In this document: piece by piece, positions 9,121-17,404 of the stretch
Numbering within the stretch: the stretch's first letter is position 1
Layout: every line of letters starts with the position of its first letter
From: Parafrankia sp041008525
Lineage (GTDB): Bacteria; Actinomycetota; Actinomycetes; Frankiales; Frankiaceae
Assembly: GCF_041008525.1 (NCBI RefSeq)
Contig: NZ_JBFLUG010000024.1
Coordinates: 1-64,000 of the forward strand
Length of the DNA stretch: 64,000 bases
Reading direction: 5' to 3'
Notes under the pieces: model-generated
Told to the model about the DNA's origin: nothing
Seen by the model: the letters and a program-made list of their open reading frames with translations, nothing else
The model's database searches: none
Made by a program: the position numbers and the translations under genes

Positions 9121-9126
9121 TAGCCT
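9121..9126 (+). promoter_or_regulatory. Leaderless-type -10 box of rimO
   Basis: TAGCCT is followed by 7 bp and the GTG start at 9134, the same geometry seen at other genes in the window. Confidence 0.55.
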
Positions 9127-9133
9127 GGGTCCC

Positions 9134-10828
9134 GTGTCCCCTCGTCCGACCCGCCGGGTAGCTGTCGTCACACTTGGCTGTTCGCGTAACGAGGTGGATT
9201 CGGAGGAGCTCGCCGCCCGGCTCGCCGGCGACGGCTGGGAGCTCGTTGACGACGCCGCCGACGCCGACGCGGTACTGGTGAACACCTGCGGTTTCGTCGA
9301 GGCGGCGAAGAAGGACTCGATCGACGCCCTGCTCGCGGCGGACTCCCTGCGCGAGCCTGACGGTGACGGGGCAGCCGAGCCCGACGGGCCGGCCGGCGGT
9401 CCGCGGGCGGTGGTCGCCGTCGGTTGCATGGCGGAGCGGTACGGCCGGGATCTGGCCGAGAGCCTGCCGGAGGCGGACGCCGTTCTCGGCTTCGACGCCT
9501 ACCCGGAGATCTCGGCCCACCTCGACGCGGTCCTTGCCGGTGAGCGGCCGTCCGCGCACACCCCGCGGGACCGGCGCGCGCTGCTGCCGATCACGCCGGT
9601 CGAGCGGGCGGGCGCCGCGGGTGCCGCGCACGCCCCCCATCTGCCCGGCCACATCCAGCTGCCGCCCGCGGGGGCGGCCTCGGCGGCGCGGGCCGAGCCG
9701 GCGGGCGCGAGTGGTGCCGGCCGGCGGCGGCTCACCGCCGGCCCCGTCGTTCCGGTCAAGCTGTCGAGCGGGTGTGACCGGCGCTGTGCCTTCTGCGCCA
9801 TCCCGTCGTTCCGCGGGTCGCACGTCTCCCGCCCCCCGGAACAGGTGCTGGCCGAGGCCGAGTGGCTGGCCGGGCAGGGCGCGCGGGAGCTCGTGCTGGT
9901 CAGCGAGAACTCGACGTCCTACGGCAAGGACCTTGGTGATCTGCGGGCGCTGGAGAAGCTGCTGCCCCGGCTCGCCGCGGTCCCCGGCATCGTGCGTGTC
10001 CGGACGGTGTACCTCCAGCCGGCGGAGCTGCGTCCGTCGCTGCTGGAGGCGCTGCTGACGACGCCAGGGCTGGCGCCGTACCTCGACCTCTCGTTCCAGC
10101 ACGCCAGCCCGGCCGTGCTGCGCCGGATGCGCCGTTTCGGCGGCACCGACGACTTCCTCGACCTCCTGCGGCGGGGCCGCGCCATGCTGGGTGACCTCGG
10201 CGCGCGCTCGAACGTCATCGTCGGCTTCCCCGGCGAGACCGAGGAGGACGTCGAGATCCTCATGGACTTCCTCGAACGCGCCGACCTGGATGCCGTCGGC
10301 GTGTTCGGCTACTCCGACGAGGAGGGGACCGAGGCGGCCGGGATGGACGGCCACCTGGACCCCGACGAGATCGAGCGCCGCCGCGTCGAGGTCACCAACC
10401 TCGTCGAGCAGCTGACGGAGGCCCGCGCCGAGCGCCGCGTCGGCACCACGGTGGAGGTGCTGGTCGAGGAGGTGGCCGGCGGGCTGGTGTTCGGCTGCGC
10501 GGGCCACCAGCAGGCCGATGCCGACGGCGCCTGCACCGTGCGGCTCCCCGCGGGCGGGGTCGCCGGCGGGGTCGCCGTCGGCGATCTCGTCACGGCCCGG
10601 GTGGTGGCGGCCGAGGGTGTCGATCTTGTCGCCGAGTTCGCCGACGTCCTCGACCGGGCCAGCGTCGCGCCGCCCGGCACCGCTGCCGCTGCCAGCACCA
10701 CTGCCACCATCAGTACCGGTGCCACCGGTACTGATCACGCCGGTCACACCGGTGCTGTCGCGGCGGAGCCCGTCCCGCGATCACGTGATCTGGCGGGCGT
10801 GGTGGGCCGGCTCCCGGGTCCGGCGTGA
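9134..10828 (+). CDS. rimO: Ribosomal protein S12 methylthiotransferase
   Basis: RimO is a radical-SAM enzyme that adds a methylthio group to a conserved aspartate of ribosomal protein S12. The N-terminal UPF0004 domain carries its cluster cysteines in TLGCSRNEVDSEE, NTCGFV and VGCMAE. The radical-SAM CxxxCxxC motif is in SGCDRRCAFCAIPSFRG (about residues 213-225), and a TRAM domain follows near 440-500. At 564 residues it is longer than the usual 430-500 because of an Ala/Pro-rich insert of about 50 residues before the SAM domain and a Thr/Ala-rich tail of about 60. The start follows a TAGCCT box. Its stop overlaps the pgsA start (GTGA). Confidence 0.93.
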   Translation: MSPRPTRRVAVVTLGCSRNEVDSEELAARLAGDGWELVDDAADADAVLVNTCGFVEAAKKDSIDALLAADSLREPDGDGAAEPDGPAGGPRAVVAVGCMAERYGRDLAESLPEADAVLGFDAYPEISAHLDAVLAGERPSAHTPRDRRALLPITPVERAGAAGAAHAPHLPGHIQLPPAGAASAARAEPAGASGAGRRRLTAGPVVPVKLSSGCDRRCAFCAIPSFRGSHVSRPPEQVLAEAEWLAGQGARELVLVSENSTSYGKDLGDLRALEKLLPRLAAVPGIVRVRTVYLQPAELRPSLLEALLTTPGLAPYLDLSFQHASPAVLRRMRRFGGTDDFLDLLRRGRAMLGDLGARSNVIVGFPGETEEDVEILMDFLERADLDAVGVFGYSDEEGTEAAGMDGHLDPDEIERRRVEVTNLVEQLTEARAERRVGTTVEVLVEEVAGGLVFGCAGHQQADADGACTVRLPAGGVAGGVAVGDLVTARVVAAEGVDLVAEFADVLDRASVAPPGTAAAASTTATISTGATGTDHAGHTGAVAAEPVPRSRDLAGVVGRLPGPA

Positions 10829-11532
10829 CCGGACCGGGCGCGGGCACATCGTCCGGCGACGCCGCCGCGTGGGCTGAGCAGGCCGCTCTCGCCAGTGCCG
10901 GTCCGCCGCGGGCGGATCCCGCGCCCGCCGCCGGGCCACCGCACCGCGCGGAGCCGAAGCCCCCGTTGCTCAACATCGCCAACGCTCTCACGATCATGAG
11001 GCTGGCGCTGGTACCGGTGTTCGTCGCCTTCCTCTTCGCCGGCCCGGACACCGACGGCTGGCGCTACGCGGCCTTCGCCGCCTACGCGATAGCCGCCGTC
11101 ACCGACCAGATCGACGGCACGGTCGCCCGTCGGCGCGGGTTGATCACTGACTTCGGGATCCTCGTCGACCCCATCGCGGACAAGGCCCTCACCGGCGCCG
11201 CTCTCGTCTCCCTGTCGCTGCTGGACGAGCTGCCCTGGGCGGTCACGATCGTCGTCGCCGTCCGCGAGATCGGCGTGACCCTGCTGCGGCTGTGGGTGAT
11301 CCGGTTCGGCGTGATCGCCGCCAGCCGTGGGGGCAAGGCGAAGACACTGCTGCTCAACATCTCGCTGGGCCTCTATGTGCTCCCGCTCGACGGCATCGCC
11401 GCGACGGGGCGGGCAGCCATCCTCGGTTGCGGCGTCGTCGTCGCGGTCGTGACCGGGGCGGACTACGTCTACCGGGCCCTGGCACTGCGGCGTCAGGCCG
11501 GTGCCGCGTCCGTGCAGAGCAACGGTGGGTGA
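10825..11532 (+). CDS. pgsA: CDP-diacylglycerol--glycerol-3-phosphate 3-phosphatidyltransferase
   Basis: This membrane enzyme makes phosphatidylglycerol phosphate from CDP-diacylglycerol. The CDP-alcohol phosphatidyltransferase signature is complete: DGTVARRRGL followed by the GILVDPIADK aspartates (about residues 96-117). Several hydrophobic segments follow a non-conserved N-terminal extension of about 45 residues. The 235-residue length is slightly long for the family because of that extension. It begins with GTG overlapping the rimO stop and is followed 55 bp later by cinA, the same rimO-pgsA-cinA order found in other Actinobacteria. A closely related CDP-alcohol transferase cannot be fully excluded from sequence alone. 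Confidence 0.9.
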   Translation: MTGPGAGTSSGDAAAWAEQAALASAGPPRADPAPAAGPPHRAEPKPPLLNIANALTIMRLALVPVFVAFLFAGPDTDGWRYAAFAAYAIAAVTDQIDGTVARRRGLITDFGILVDPIADKALTGAALVSLSLLDELPWAVTIVVAVREIGVTLLRLWVIRFGVIAASRGGKAKTLLLNISLGLYVLPLDGIAATGRAAILGCGVVVAVVTGADYVYRALALRRQAGAASVQSNGG

Positions 11533-11587
11533 GCTGGTCCGAGGGGTGGATGGGGGCCCGCCATCGGGCCCGGAACAGGGGAGACCG

Positions 11588-12883
11588 ATGCGCGCTGAGC
11601 TGCTGGCCGTGGGGGACGAGCTTCTCTACGGCGACATCGTGAACGGCAACGCGGCCTGGCTGGGTGGTCAGCTCGCCGATGTCGGCGTGCAGGTGGCGAC
11701 GTCCACCGTGGTCGGAGATGTGATCTCCGACATCGCGTCCGCGATCACCCTGGCGCTGGGACGTGCCGAGGCTGTCGTTCTCACCGGCGGGCTCGGCCCG
11801 ACCCAGGACGACCTGACCCGCGAGGGCATCGCCCAGGCGGCCGGTGTGGGGCTGCGCCGCGACGAGGCCGAGGAGACGAACCTGCGCCGCAGGTTCACCG
11901 AGCTGGGGCGGAACCGGGCCGCCGCCGGCAGCCGCGGTGTGCCGGAGATGAACTTCCGCCAGGCCGACCTGCCGGTGGGCGCGCAGGCCCTGCCCAACGG
12001 GCCCGGAACGGCTCCCGGGATCCGGATGGAGATCGGTGCCGGCGTGGTCTACGCCATGCCCGGGGTCCCGTACGAGATGAAGGACATGTTCACCCGCAGC
12101 GTGCTGCCGGACCTCCTGCGGCGGGCCGGTGAGCCGGCTGTCGTCGTACACCGTGTCCTGCGCACGGCCGGCATGTGGGAGTCGGCGGTCGCCGAGGCGC
12201 TCGCGGACGAGGTCACCAGGCTGGAGCCGATCGGGAACCCGCGGATCGCGTTCCTCGCCAGCGGCGGCCAGACCAGGGTGCGGATCACCGCCCGGGCGGC
12301 CGACCGGGCCGCTGCCGACGAGCTCATCGCTCCGGTCGAGGCTGCCGCCCGCCTCGCGCTCGGCCCCGGCCTGTACGGCACCGACGAGGACTCCCTGGAG
12401 AAGGTCGTCCTGGAGCTGCTCGGCGCCCGGGGCGCGACCCTTGCTGTCGCCGAGTCGCTGACCGGCGGCCTGCTGGCCGGCCGGCTGACGGACGTCCCCG
12501 GTGCCAGCACGGTCTTCCGCGGCGGGATCGTCGCCTACGCCACCGATGTGAAGGACTCCGCGCTCGGCGTCGACCCGAAGATCCTCGCGACCGACGGCGC
12601 GGTGTCGGACGCCGCCGCGGAGGCGATGGCGGCGGGGGTCCGGGACCGGCTCGGAGCCACATACGGGCTGGCGACGACAGGCGTCGCAGGCCCGGACGAG
12701 CAGGAGGGCAAGCCGGCCGGCACGCTGCACGTGGGCCTCGCCGGCCCGGACGGCTCGGCCGCGCGCTCGCTGCGGCTGCCCGGCGACAGGCGCCGCGTCC
12801 GCGAGATCGCCGTCGTGCAGGCCCTGGACGCCCTGCGGCGCGTTCTGGCCGGTCTCACAGCACTGGACGGTTCCAGGGCGTAG
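11588..12883 (+). CDS. cinA: CinA-family protein (competence/damage-inducible)
   Basis: CinA proteins salvage pyridine nucleotides: the C-terminal domain deamidates NMN and the N-terminal domain, related to molybdopterin-binding folds, has ADP-ribose pyrophosphatase activity in studied members. The 431-residue product has both. The N-terminal motif AELLAVGDELLYGD and the GGLGPTQDD loop lie in residues 4-80, and the C-terminal domain (about 265-431) has AVAESLTGGLLAGRLTDVPG and TTGVAGPD. ATG 11588 is chosen because a GGGGAGA ribosome site lies 6 bp upstream; the frame stays open further upstream. It lies between pgsA and clgR, as in mycobacteria. Confidence 0.93.
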   Translation: MRAELLAVGDELLYGDIVNGNAAWLGGQLADVGVQVATSTVVGDVISDIASAITLALGRAEAVVLTGGLGPTQDDLTREGIAQAAGVGLRRDEAEETNLRRRFTELGRNRAAAGSRGVPEMNFRQADLPVGAQALPNGPGTAPGIRMEIGAGVVYAMPGVPYEMKDMFTRSVLPDLLRRAGEPAVVVHRVLRTAGMWESAVAEALADEVTRLEPIGNPRIAFLASGGQTRVRITARAADRAAADELIAPVEAAARLALGPGLYGTDEDSLEKVVLELLGARGATLAVAESLTGGLLAGRLTDVPGASTVFRGGIVAYATDVKDSALGVDPKILATDGAVSDAAAEAMAAGVRDRLGATYGLATTGVAGPDEQEGKPAGTLHVGLAGPDGSAARSLRLPGDRRRVREIAVVQALDALRRVLAGLTALDGSRA

Positions 12884-13039
12884 GCCCGCACCTGGGCACG
12901 CACCGTCCCGTGCTGGCGGGCCGAGGCGCCGGCCATGCCCCGGTGGCCTGGGGGTGCCGCCGATCTCGGAATGTCGCGGCCTGGGGTGCTTACAGCGTTA
13001 CAGTCCCGTCAACGACGCCCCGGAAGGGGGCTCGGCGGG

Positions 13040-13045
13040 TATACG
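13040..13045 (+). promoter_or_regulatory. Possible -10 box of clgR
   Basis: TATACG lies 34 bp before the clgR start. No convincing -35 or ClgR palindrome was found. A short direct repeat (TTACAGCG, then TTACAG) lies at 12990-13003 upstream. Confidence 0.35.
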
Positions 13046-13079
13046 GTGAACCCAGCCCGTGGACGAAGGAGGAGGCTCG

Positions 13080-13397
13080 ATGGTCCTGCTCCGACGCGTG
13101 ATCGGCGAGGCGTTGCGCCGCCGCCGACAGGATCAGCACCGGACACTGCGGGAGGTGTCGTCGGCGGCCAGAGTGTCGCTCGGTTACCTCTCCGAGGTGG
13201 AGCGCGGCCAGAAGGAGGCGAGCTCAGAGCTGCTCGCGTCCATCTGCGACGCGCTGGGAGTACGCCTGGCGGATCTCCTTCGCGAGGTCAGCGGTGACCT
13301 GGAGCTTGCCGAGCTGGCCGTGGGCGCGCCGACACCGGTCGGTGCCGCGGCGGTGGTCGTGCCGGCCCGTCCGGCGGTGGTCAACCGGGCTGCCTAG
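13080..13397 (+). CDS. clgR: ClgR-type transcriptional regulator
   Basis: The 105-residue protein is a small Xre-family helix-turn-helix activator. The HTH covers residues 5-70, with LREVSSAARVSLGYLSEVER as recognition region, and matches the ClgR family, which activates clp protease and psp genes during envelope and protein-folding stress. A strong ribosome site, AAGGAGGAGG, sits just upstream of ATG 13080; an in-frame GTG at 13059 is less likely. The position directly after cinA and before pspA is the same as in Mycobacterium tuberculosis (established there as clgR-pspA-pspM). Here a dps gene and a tandem repeat have come between clgR and pspA. The short C-terminus is Ala/Val/Pro-rich. Confidence 0.9.
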   Translation: MVLLRRVIGEALRRRRQDQHRTLREVSSAARVSLGYLSEVERGQKEASSELLASICDALGVRLADLLREVSGDLELAELAVGAPTPVGAAAVVVPARPAVVNRAA

Positions 13398-13447
13398 CCC
13401 CGCTGCACACCCGGGCTGCCCTCAACGCTGGCTGCCCTGAACGGCCG

Positions 13448-13523
13448 GGCTGACTGACCGCTGACAGGCTGACTGACCGCTGACAGGCTGACTGACCGCT
13501 GACAGGCTGACTGACCGCTGACA
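13448..13523 (+). repeat. Four tandem copies of a 19 bp repeat
   Basis: Four identical 19 bp units (GGCTGACTGACCGCTGACA) stand head to tail at 13448-13466, 13467-13485, 13486-13504 and 13505-13523. They lie in the clgR-dps gap and do not belong to a credible coding region. Confidence 0.97.
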
Positions 13524-13590
13524 GGCCGCCAGCTGCGTGCGGCCAGGGCGCCGTCCCGAGTCCCGCCACCGGCGTACAGATCTCCTCTGC

Positions 13591-13616
13591 GGGCACGTTT
13601 TTCTCTGGACGTGCCC
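13591..13616 (+). promoter_or_regulatory. Inverted repeat before dps
   Basis: The 8 bp arms GGGCACGT (13591-13598) and ACGTGCCC (13609-13616) are separated by 10 bp rich in T. The repeat ends 21 bp before the dps start and just before its ribosome site, so it could be an operator or an mRNA hairpin. Confidence 0.55.
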
Positions 13617-13637
13617 GAGCACTCAGAGGGGATCATT

Positions 13638-14105
13638 ATGAGCGCTATCCGCAGTCCGCTTTCCGACGAGGCGCGCGCAGTCACCGGTGAGGCGCTTCAG
13701 GGCGCCGTCGTCGACCTGATCGATCTGTCGCTCCTGAGCAAGCAGCTGCACTGGAACGTCATCGGCCGCAACTTCCGCAACGTGCACCGTCAGCTCGACG
13801 ACGTGGTGACGCTCGCGCGCCGTTACACGGACATGGCCGCCGAGCGCGCCGTGGCGATCGGCGTCAATCCCGACGGGCAGACGACGACGGTCGCCAGGGG
13901 CAGCCACCTGCACGGCGTCGAGGCGGGGTACATCGGTGACGAGAAGGCCATCCGGCTGATCACCGATGTCCTCGCCAGCCTGATCACCAGGATGCGCACC
14001 CGGATGGACCTGACCGCGGAGCCGGACCCGGTCACCCAGGACCTGTTCATCGACGCGATCCGTGACCTCGAGGAACAGCACTGGATGTTCCAGGCCATGG
14101 TCTAG
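13638..14105 (+). CDS. dps: Dps-family ferritin-like DNA-binding protein
   Basis: Dps proteins form 12-subunit shells that oxidise and store iron with peroxide and can coat DNA. The 155-residue length fits. The ferroxidase signature is present: LHWNVIGRNF with the first His, then HRQLDD, and about 15 residues later DMAAERAVAIG with the Asp and Glu ligands. ATG 13638 is preceded by an AGAGGGG ribosome site; the in-frame GTG at 13611 lies inside an inverted repeat and is less likely. It sits between clgR and pspA, which places an oxidative-stress gene inside the envelope-stress locus. Confidence 0.92.
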   Translation: MSAIRSPLSDEARAVTGEALQGAVVDLIDLSLLSKQLHWNVIGRNFRNVHRQLDDVVTLARRYTDMAAERAVAIGVNPDGQTTTVARGSHLHGVEAGYIGDEKAIRLITDVLASLITRMRTRMDLTAEPDPVTQDLFIDAIRDLEEQHWMFQAMV

Positions 14106-14244
14106 GAACCCGGGTTCTGGCACGGGCCCGTCGTGCGTTGACGGGGTGGCGCCGTCCGCGGCCCGACAGGTCGTGGCGGCGCGCCGTCGGATCCGTGACA
14201 GTTGTCGACTCTCAGGATCGCGGCAGGCGTGCGACGATCGAGCA

Positions 14245-15159
14245 ATGGCAAATGTCGTCCGCAAGGCCTTCCGCTACCTGTCAAAGCGGGCCGAGGTCGC
14301 GTTCGAGGAGAAGGCCAGGCCGGAGATCCAGCTGGAGCAGGCCATCGACGATGCGCGGGGCCAGCACGAGAAGCTCGTCTCCCAGGCCGCGCTTGTCGTG
14401 GGCAACCAGCGGCAGATCGAGATGAAGCTCGCCCGCCAGATCGAGGAGGTCACCAACCTCACCGACGCGGCCCGCTCGGCGCTCACGCTCGCCGACAGCG
14501 GCCGCGCGGCCGGCGACCTGGCCGCGGCGGCGCGGTACGAGCAGACCGCGCAGGCGTTCGCGGGCCGGCTGATCGCGGCCGAAGCGGCACTGGAGGACCT
14601 CAAGCTGCTCCACCAGCAGGCCGCGGAGTCCGCCGCCCAGGCGCGGACGGCGGTCGAGGACAACACGATGCGTGTGCAGCGCCTGTTGGCCGAGCGAACC
14701 CGTCTGCTCACCCAGATCGAGCACGCCGCCATGCACGAGCAGATGGGCCGGGTCATGGAGCAGATGACCTCGCTCCCGCCGGCCGGTGACACGCCGACGC
14801 TCGCCGACGTGCGTGACAAGATCGAGAAGCGTTACGCCGTGGCACGCGGGCGGCAGGAGCTGGCGTCCCAGGGTCTGGAGGCGCAGATGCTCGAGGTCCG
14901 GCGGGCCACCATGGACGCGCAGGCCCTCGGCCGTCTGGCGGAGCTCCGCGGCAGCATGCAGCCCGGCGCACCTGGTGCGCCCGGCGCTCAGACCGCGGCG
15001 GGAGCGGACGGTGTTCCCGGAATCGGGCCCGGCACGGTCGGCGGCACGGGCGACCGGCCTCCGTCGTTGGAGAAGGCGCCGGGAGACCCGGGCGCGTCGC
15101 CGGACAATGGCCTGACCAGGCCGGCACCCGGCCCGCAGGGCACCCCGCCGCCGTACTGA
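14245..15159 (+). CDS. pspA: Phage shock protein A (PspA/IM30 family)
   Basis: PspA is a coiled-coil peripheral membrane protein of the ESCRT-III-like family that protects the membrane under stress. The 304-residue protein is predominantly Ala/Glu/Gln/Arg-rich helix over residues 1-235, starting with the typical amphipathic N-terminus followed by FEEKARPEIQLEQAIDDAR, and ends with a Gly/Pro-rich tail of about 65 residues that ordinary PspA lacks. ATG 14245 follows a GACGAT box by 6 bp. pspM follows 120 bp downstream and clgR lies upstream, matching the mycobacterial psp locus. Confidence 0.92.
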   Translation: MANVVRKAFRYLSKRAEVAFEEKARPEIQLEQAIDDARGQHEKLVSQAALVVGNQRQIEMKLARQIEEVTNLTDAARSALTLADSGRAAGDLAAAARYEQTAQAFAGRLIAAEAALEDLKLLHQQAAESAAQARTAVEDNTMRVQRLLAERTRLLTQIEHAAMHEQMGRVMEQMTSLPPAGDTPTLADVRDKIEKRYAVARGRQELASQGLEAQMLEVRRATMDAQALGRLAELRGSMQPGAPGAPGAQTAAGADGVPGIGPGTVGGTGDRPPSLEKAPGDPGASPDNGLTRPAPGPQGTPPPY

Positions 15160-15279
15160 GCGCCGTCGTACTGAATGGCAGGTCGATCGATGGCGCATCC
15201 GCGGCGTGGGCTTCCGGCGCGGGCCTGGTCCGGGCGAGCACTGATGCCCGGGAAGCTACTGATGCCGGGAGGCTGCTAG

Positions 15280-16401
15280 ATGACCGAGGCGGCTGATGGC
15301 CTGGAAGCGGCTGGCGGGCCGGACGCGGTCGCCTCCGACGTCCGACGGTCCAGCCCAGCGTCTTCTCCCTCGCAGGCCACTGCACCACTTCCGCCGACCG
15401 CCCCGTTGCCGTCTGCCGCGCCGCCCTCGGTCACGCCGCCCTCGGTCACACCGTCGTCGGCCACGCCGCCCTCGGTCACACCGTCGTCGCATTACCGGGG
15501 GTATTCCGAGTCATCGGTCACGCTCAATGATTCAGGTTCGACCGGGCGTGTTCCGGGAGGCTCGGAAGTGTCGCCGGACGGTCGTAAGCGAAGAAGTTCT
15601 TTTCACTTTCCCGGACTGGCTGACAGGGTCCGGGGAGTCGGCCGCCCGGATGTGACGGCGGCGATGGCCGCCGGCCTGCCGGACTGGCTTCGCGCCGACA
15701 TCGAGCGCCGCTCGTTCGAGAATGCCGAACGTCGGTTCAGTCGGCCGTTCCGGCGGGCCAGGCAGCGTGCACTTCTTTCCGCCCAGGCCTGGGCGGCTGC
15801 CGCGGCGGCGTCCCCTGTCGTGGCCGCCGTCGACGGTGAATGGGGCTGGCTCGCGTTCGGAGCTGCGGCTCTTGCCCGCGCCGGGCTGTCCTTTCGTGAA
15901 TACCGGACGTCTCCGGAGAGCGGACTGCCGGCACCGTCCGTTCCCCCGTTGCGGGCACTGGAGCTCAGGCGGTCGGCGGCGGCGCGGCCACTGCGGCGTG
16001 GAGAGGCCGGGCTGGCCGCTGTCGCCGCGTTGCTCTGCTCGGTGGAGGCGCGCCCCGGCACGACCCAGGTCCAGGCCGCGATGGTGACCGCCGCTCGCCT
16101 GGTGGACGGGCTGCGGATGACTGCCCGGAGAGTAGTGGCCTGCGAGTCCGCGATGCGGGCGGTGTCGGACCCCGCCCGCCGGGCGGATATCCGGGCGACG
16201 TCCGCCCGCCTGCTGGCTGCCATGGAGCAGGCCGCGGACCTGCTCGACGAGCTGCTGACCGCCGCGACGGAGATCGTCGTGACCGTCACCACGCCGACGG
16301 CCGAGCTCACCGGGCTCGCCGACGAGGTCGAACGCCTGCGCACCTACGCTGATGGGCTATCCGAACTGCTCGGATTCGCGGGCCCGGGCCGTCCGGCCTG
16401 A
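15280..16401 (+). CDS. pspM: PspM-like envelope stress membrane protein
   Basis: The 373-residue protein starts with a Ser/Thr/Pro-rich low-complexity region of about 110 residues containing PPSVT-type repeats. The conserved part follows: a basic helix, a hydrophobic hairpin (about residues 168-205), and a long Ala/Arg-rich helical C-terminus (about 230-365). The layout and the position directly after pspA match PspM, the integral membrane partner of PspA in mycobacteria (Rv2743c). ATG 15280 has a GGGAGG ribosome site 8 bp upstream. The identification rests on synteny plus the similar layout, with no single diagnostic motif. It lacks an obvious following pspN. Confidence 0.72.
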   Translation: MTEAADGLEAAGGPDAVASDVRRSSPASSPSQATAPLPPTAPLPSAAPPSVTPPSVTPSSATPPSVTPSSHYRGYSESSVTLNDSGSTGRVPGGSEVSPDGRKRRSSFHFPGLADRVRGVGRPDVTAAMAAGLPDWLRADIERRSFENAERRFSRPFRRARQRALLSAQAWAAAAAASPVVAAVDGEWGWLAFGAAALARAGLSFREYRTSPESGLPAPSVPPLRALELRRSAAARPLRRGEAGLAAVAALLCSVEARPGTTQVQAAMVTAARLVDGLRMTARRVVACESAMRAVSDPARRADIRATSARLLAAMEQAADLLDELLTAATEIVVTVTTPTAELTGLADEVERLRTYADGLSELLGFAGPGRPA

Positions 16402-16812
16402 TCCGAAACAATCCTCTCAGCTGTCACCCTGGATTAACGTCCCGCCGGCGCTGGCCGTCGTCATCCGCGGGAGCCTCGCGCCGGTAGTGCCTGACTAGCA
16501 GCGACTTTCGCCTTCAGGGGCAGGACGGAAGTCATTCCCTTATCTGCGCAGTGACTTCGCAGTTATTTTATTTCCACCGATCTGGTGTACACCCGGGTTG
16601 GCACCAAGGGGTGGGATGTAGGTTTGAAGATGTGACCGGAGTTATGGCGCAGACGCGAGGATTGCCTTAATGTCCCAGATGTCCGATCGGCGATTGTGGC
16701 GTCGGCCGACGAAGGGGAGCGTCGTCCACGTTTTCATCGCCGCCGTGCGATGGCCAGACCGGCAGTCCCGGACGTCCGGATGGCATGACGCAGCCAGGCA
16801 GGTGGAAGTGCC
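16402..16812 (+). promoter_or_regulatory. 411 bp intergenic region with an AT-rich core
   Basis: No gene is seen. The section around 16560-16575 is strikingly AT-rich for this genome. A 7 bp inverted repeat, GAAGTCA (16528-16534) and TGACTTC (16552-16558), lies just before it. TTGGCA (16598-16603) and TAGGTT (16619-16624) could be a promoter, but the 15 bp spacing is short. The region probably controls the sigma-like gene downstream. Confidence 0.45.
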
Positions 16813-17388
16813 ATGACGCAAATCAATGGGGACGCTATCGAATCCCCGAGCCCGCAGCCTGCCCGGCAGGCACCTGAGGAGACGGCTTCCCTCCCGGCCG
16901 TCGACCAGCCGTTCAGCGGCGATCGGTGGTCGCTGGTGTTGCCGCACCGTGAGCGCCTGGTGCACATCGCCCGCCGGCGGCTGCCCAGCACCGCCGACGC
17001 GGAGGACTGCGCCCAGGAGGCGCTCGTCCGCGCGGCGGGATTCCGCAACCTCGACAGCCACCGGGTCGGTCAGTTCCTGACCACGACCGTGCTCCGGCTG
17101 TGTGTCGACCATCACCGCGCGCGGATGCGTGCGGACCGCGCCATGGCCCGCAGCGTCGCGGCGCCCAGCGACCCCGGCCCCGAGGACTCGACCTGTGACC
17201 GCGCGGAGGCGCTCTGGCTGCTTGACCAGACCCGTCGCCTCCGTGGCCGGGAGCGCCAGATCATGATGGCCCGCGCCGCTGGCCGAACCACCCGCCAGGC
17301 GGCTGATGATCTGTCGATCAGCGTGAAGGCCGCCGAGGGAGCGTTCACCCGCGGTCGCGCCCGGCTGCTGGCCGCGAGCCGGGTGTGA
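16813..17388 (+). CDS. Sigma-70 family (ECF-like) RNA polymerase sigma factor
   Basis: The 191-residue protein has a disordered N-terminus of about 40 residues, a region-2-like segment (about 45-105) with the ADAEDCAQEALVRA motif, and a region-4 helix-turn-helix (about 140-188) with RERQIMMARAAGRTTRQAAD. The size and two-domain layout are those of an ECF sigma factor, which would direct RNA polymerase to a small stress regulon. Region 2 is less canonical than usual, so activity is not certain. No anti-sigma gene is adjacent; the next gene is convergent. The AT-rich upstream region and the neighbouring psp genes suggest an envelope-stress link, which is inference. Confidence 0.75.
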   Translation: MTQINGDAIESPSPQPARQAPEETASLPAVDQPFSGDRWSLVLPHRERLVHIARRRLPSTADAEDCAQEALVRAAGFRNLDSHRVGQFLTTTVLRLCVDHHRARMRADRAMARSVAAPSDPGPEDSTCDRAEALWLLDQTRRLRGRERQIMMARAAGRTTRQAADDLSISVKAAEGAFTRGRARLLAASRV

Positions 17389-17404
17389 GCCCCGGCCGGC
17401 CGGA

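Noticed and set aside
12961..13010. SigR-type promoter before clgR
   Set aside because: GGAAT and GTT occur at 12969 and 12998 but are 24 bp apart instead of 18.
13448..13523. CRISPR array
   Set aside because: The units are directly adjacent 19 bp tandem copies without spacers, and no cas genes are present.
15726..15739. LexA-box-like CGAAC-N4-GTTCA in pspM
   Set aside because: It lies inside the coding region, has a changed last base, and is not near a promoter.
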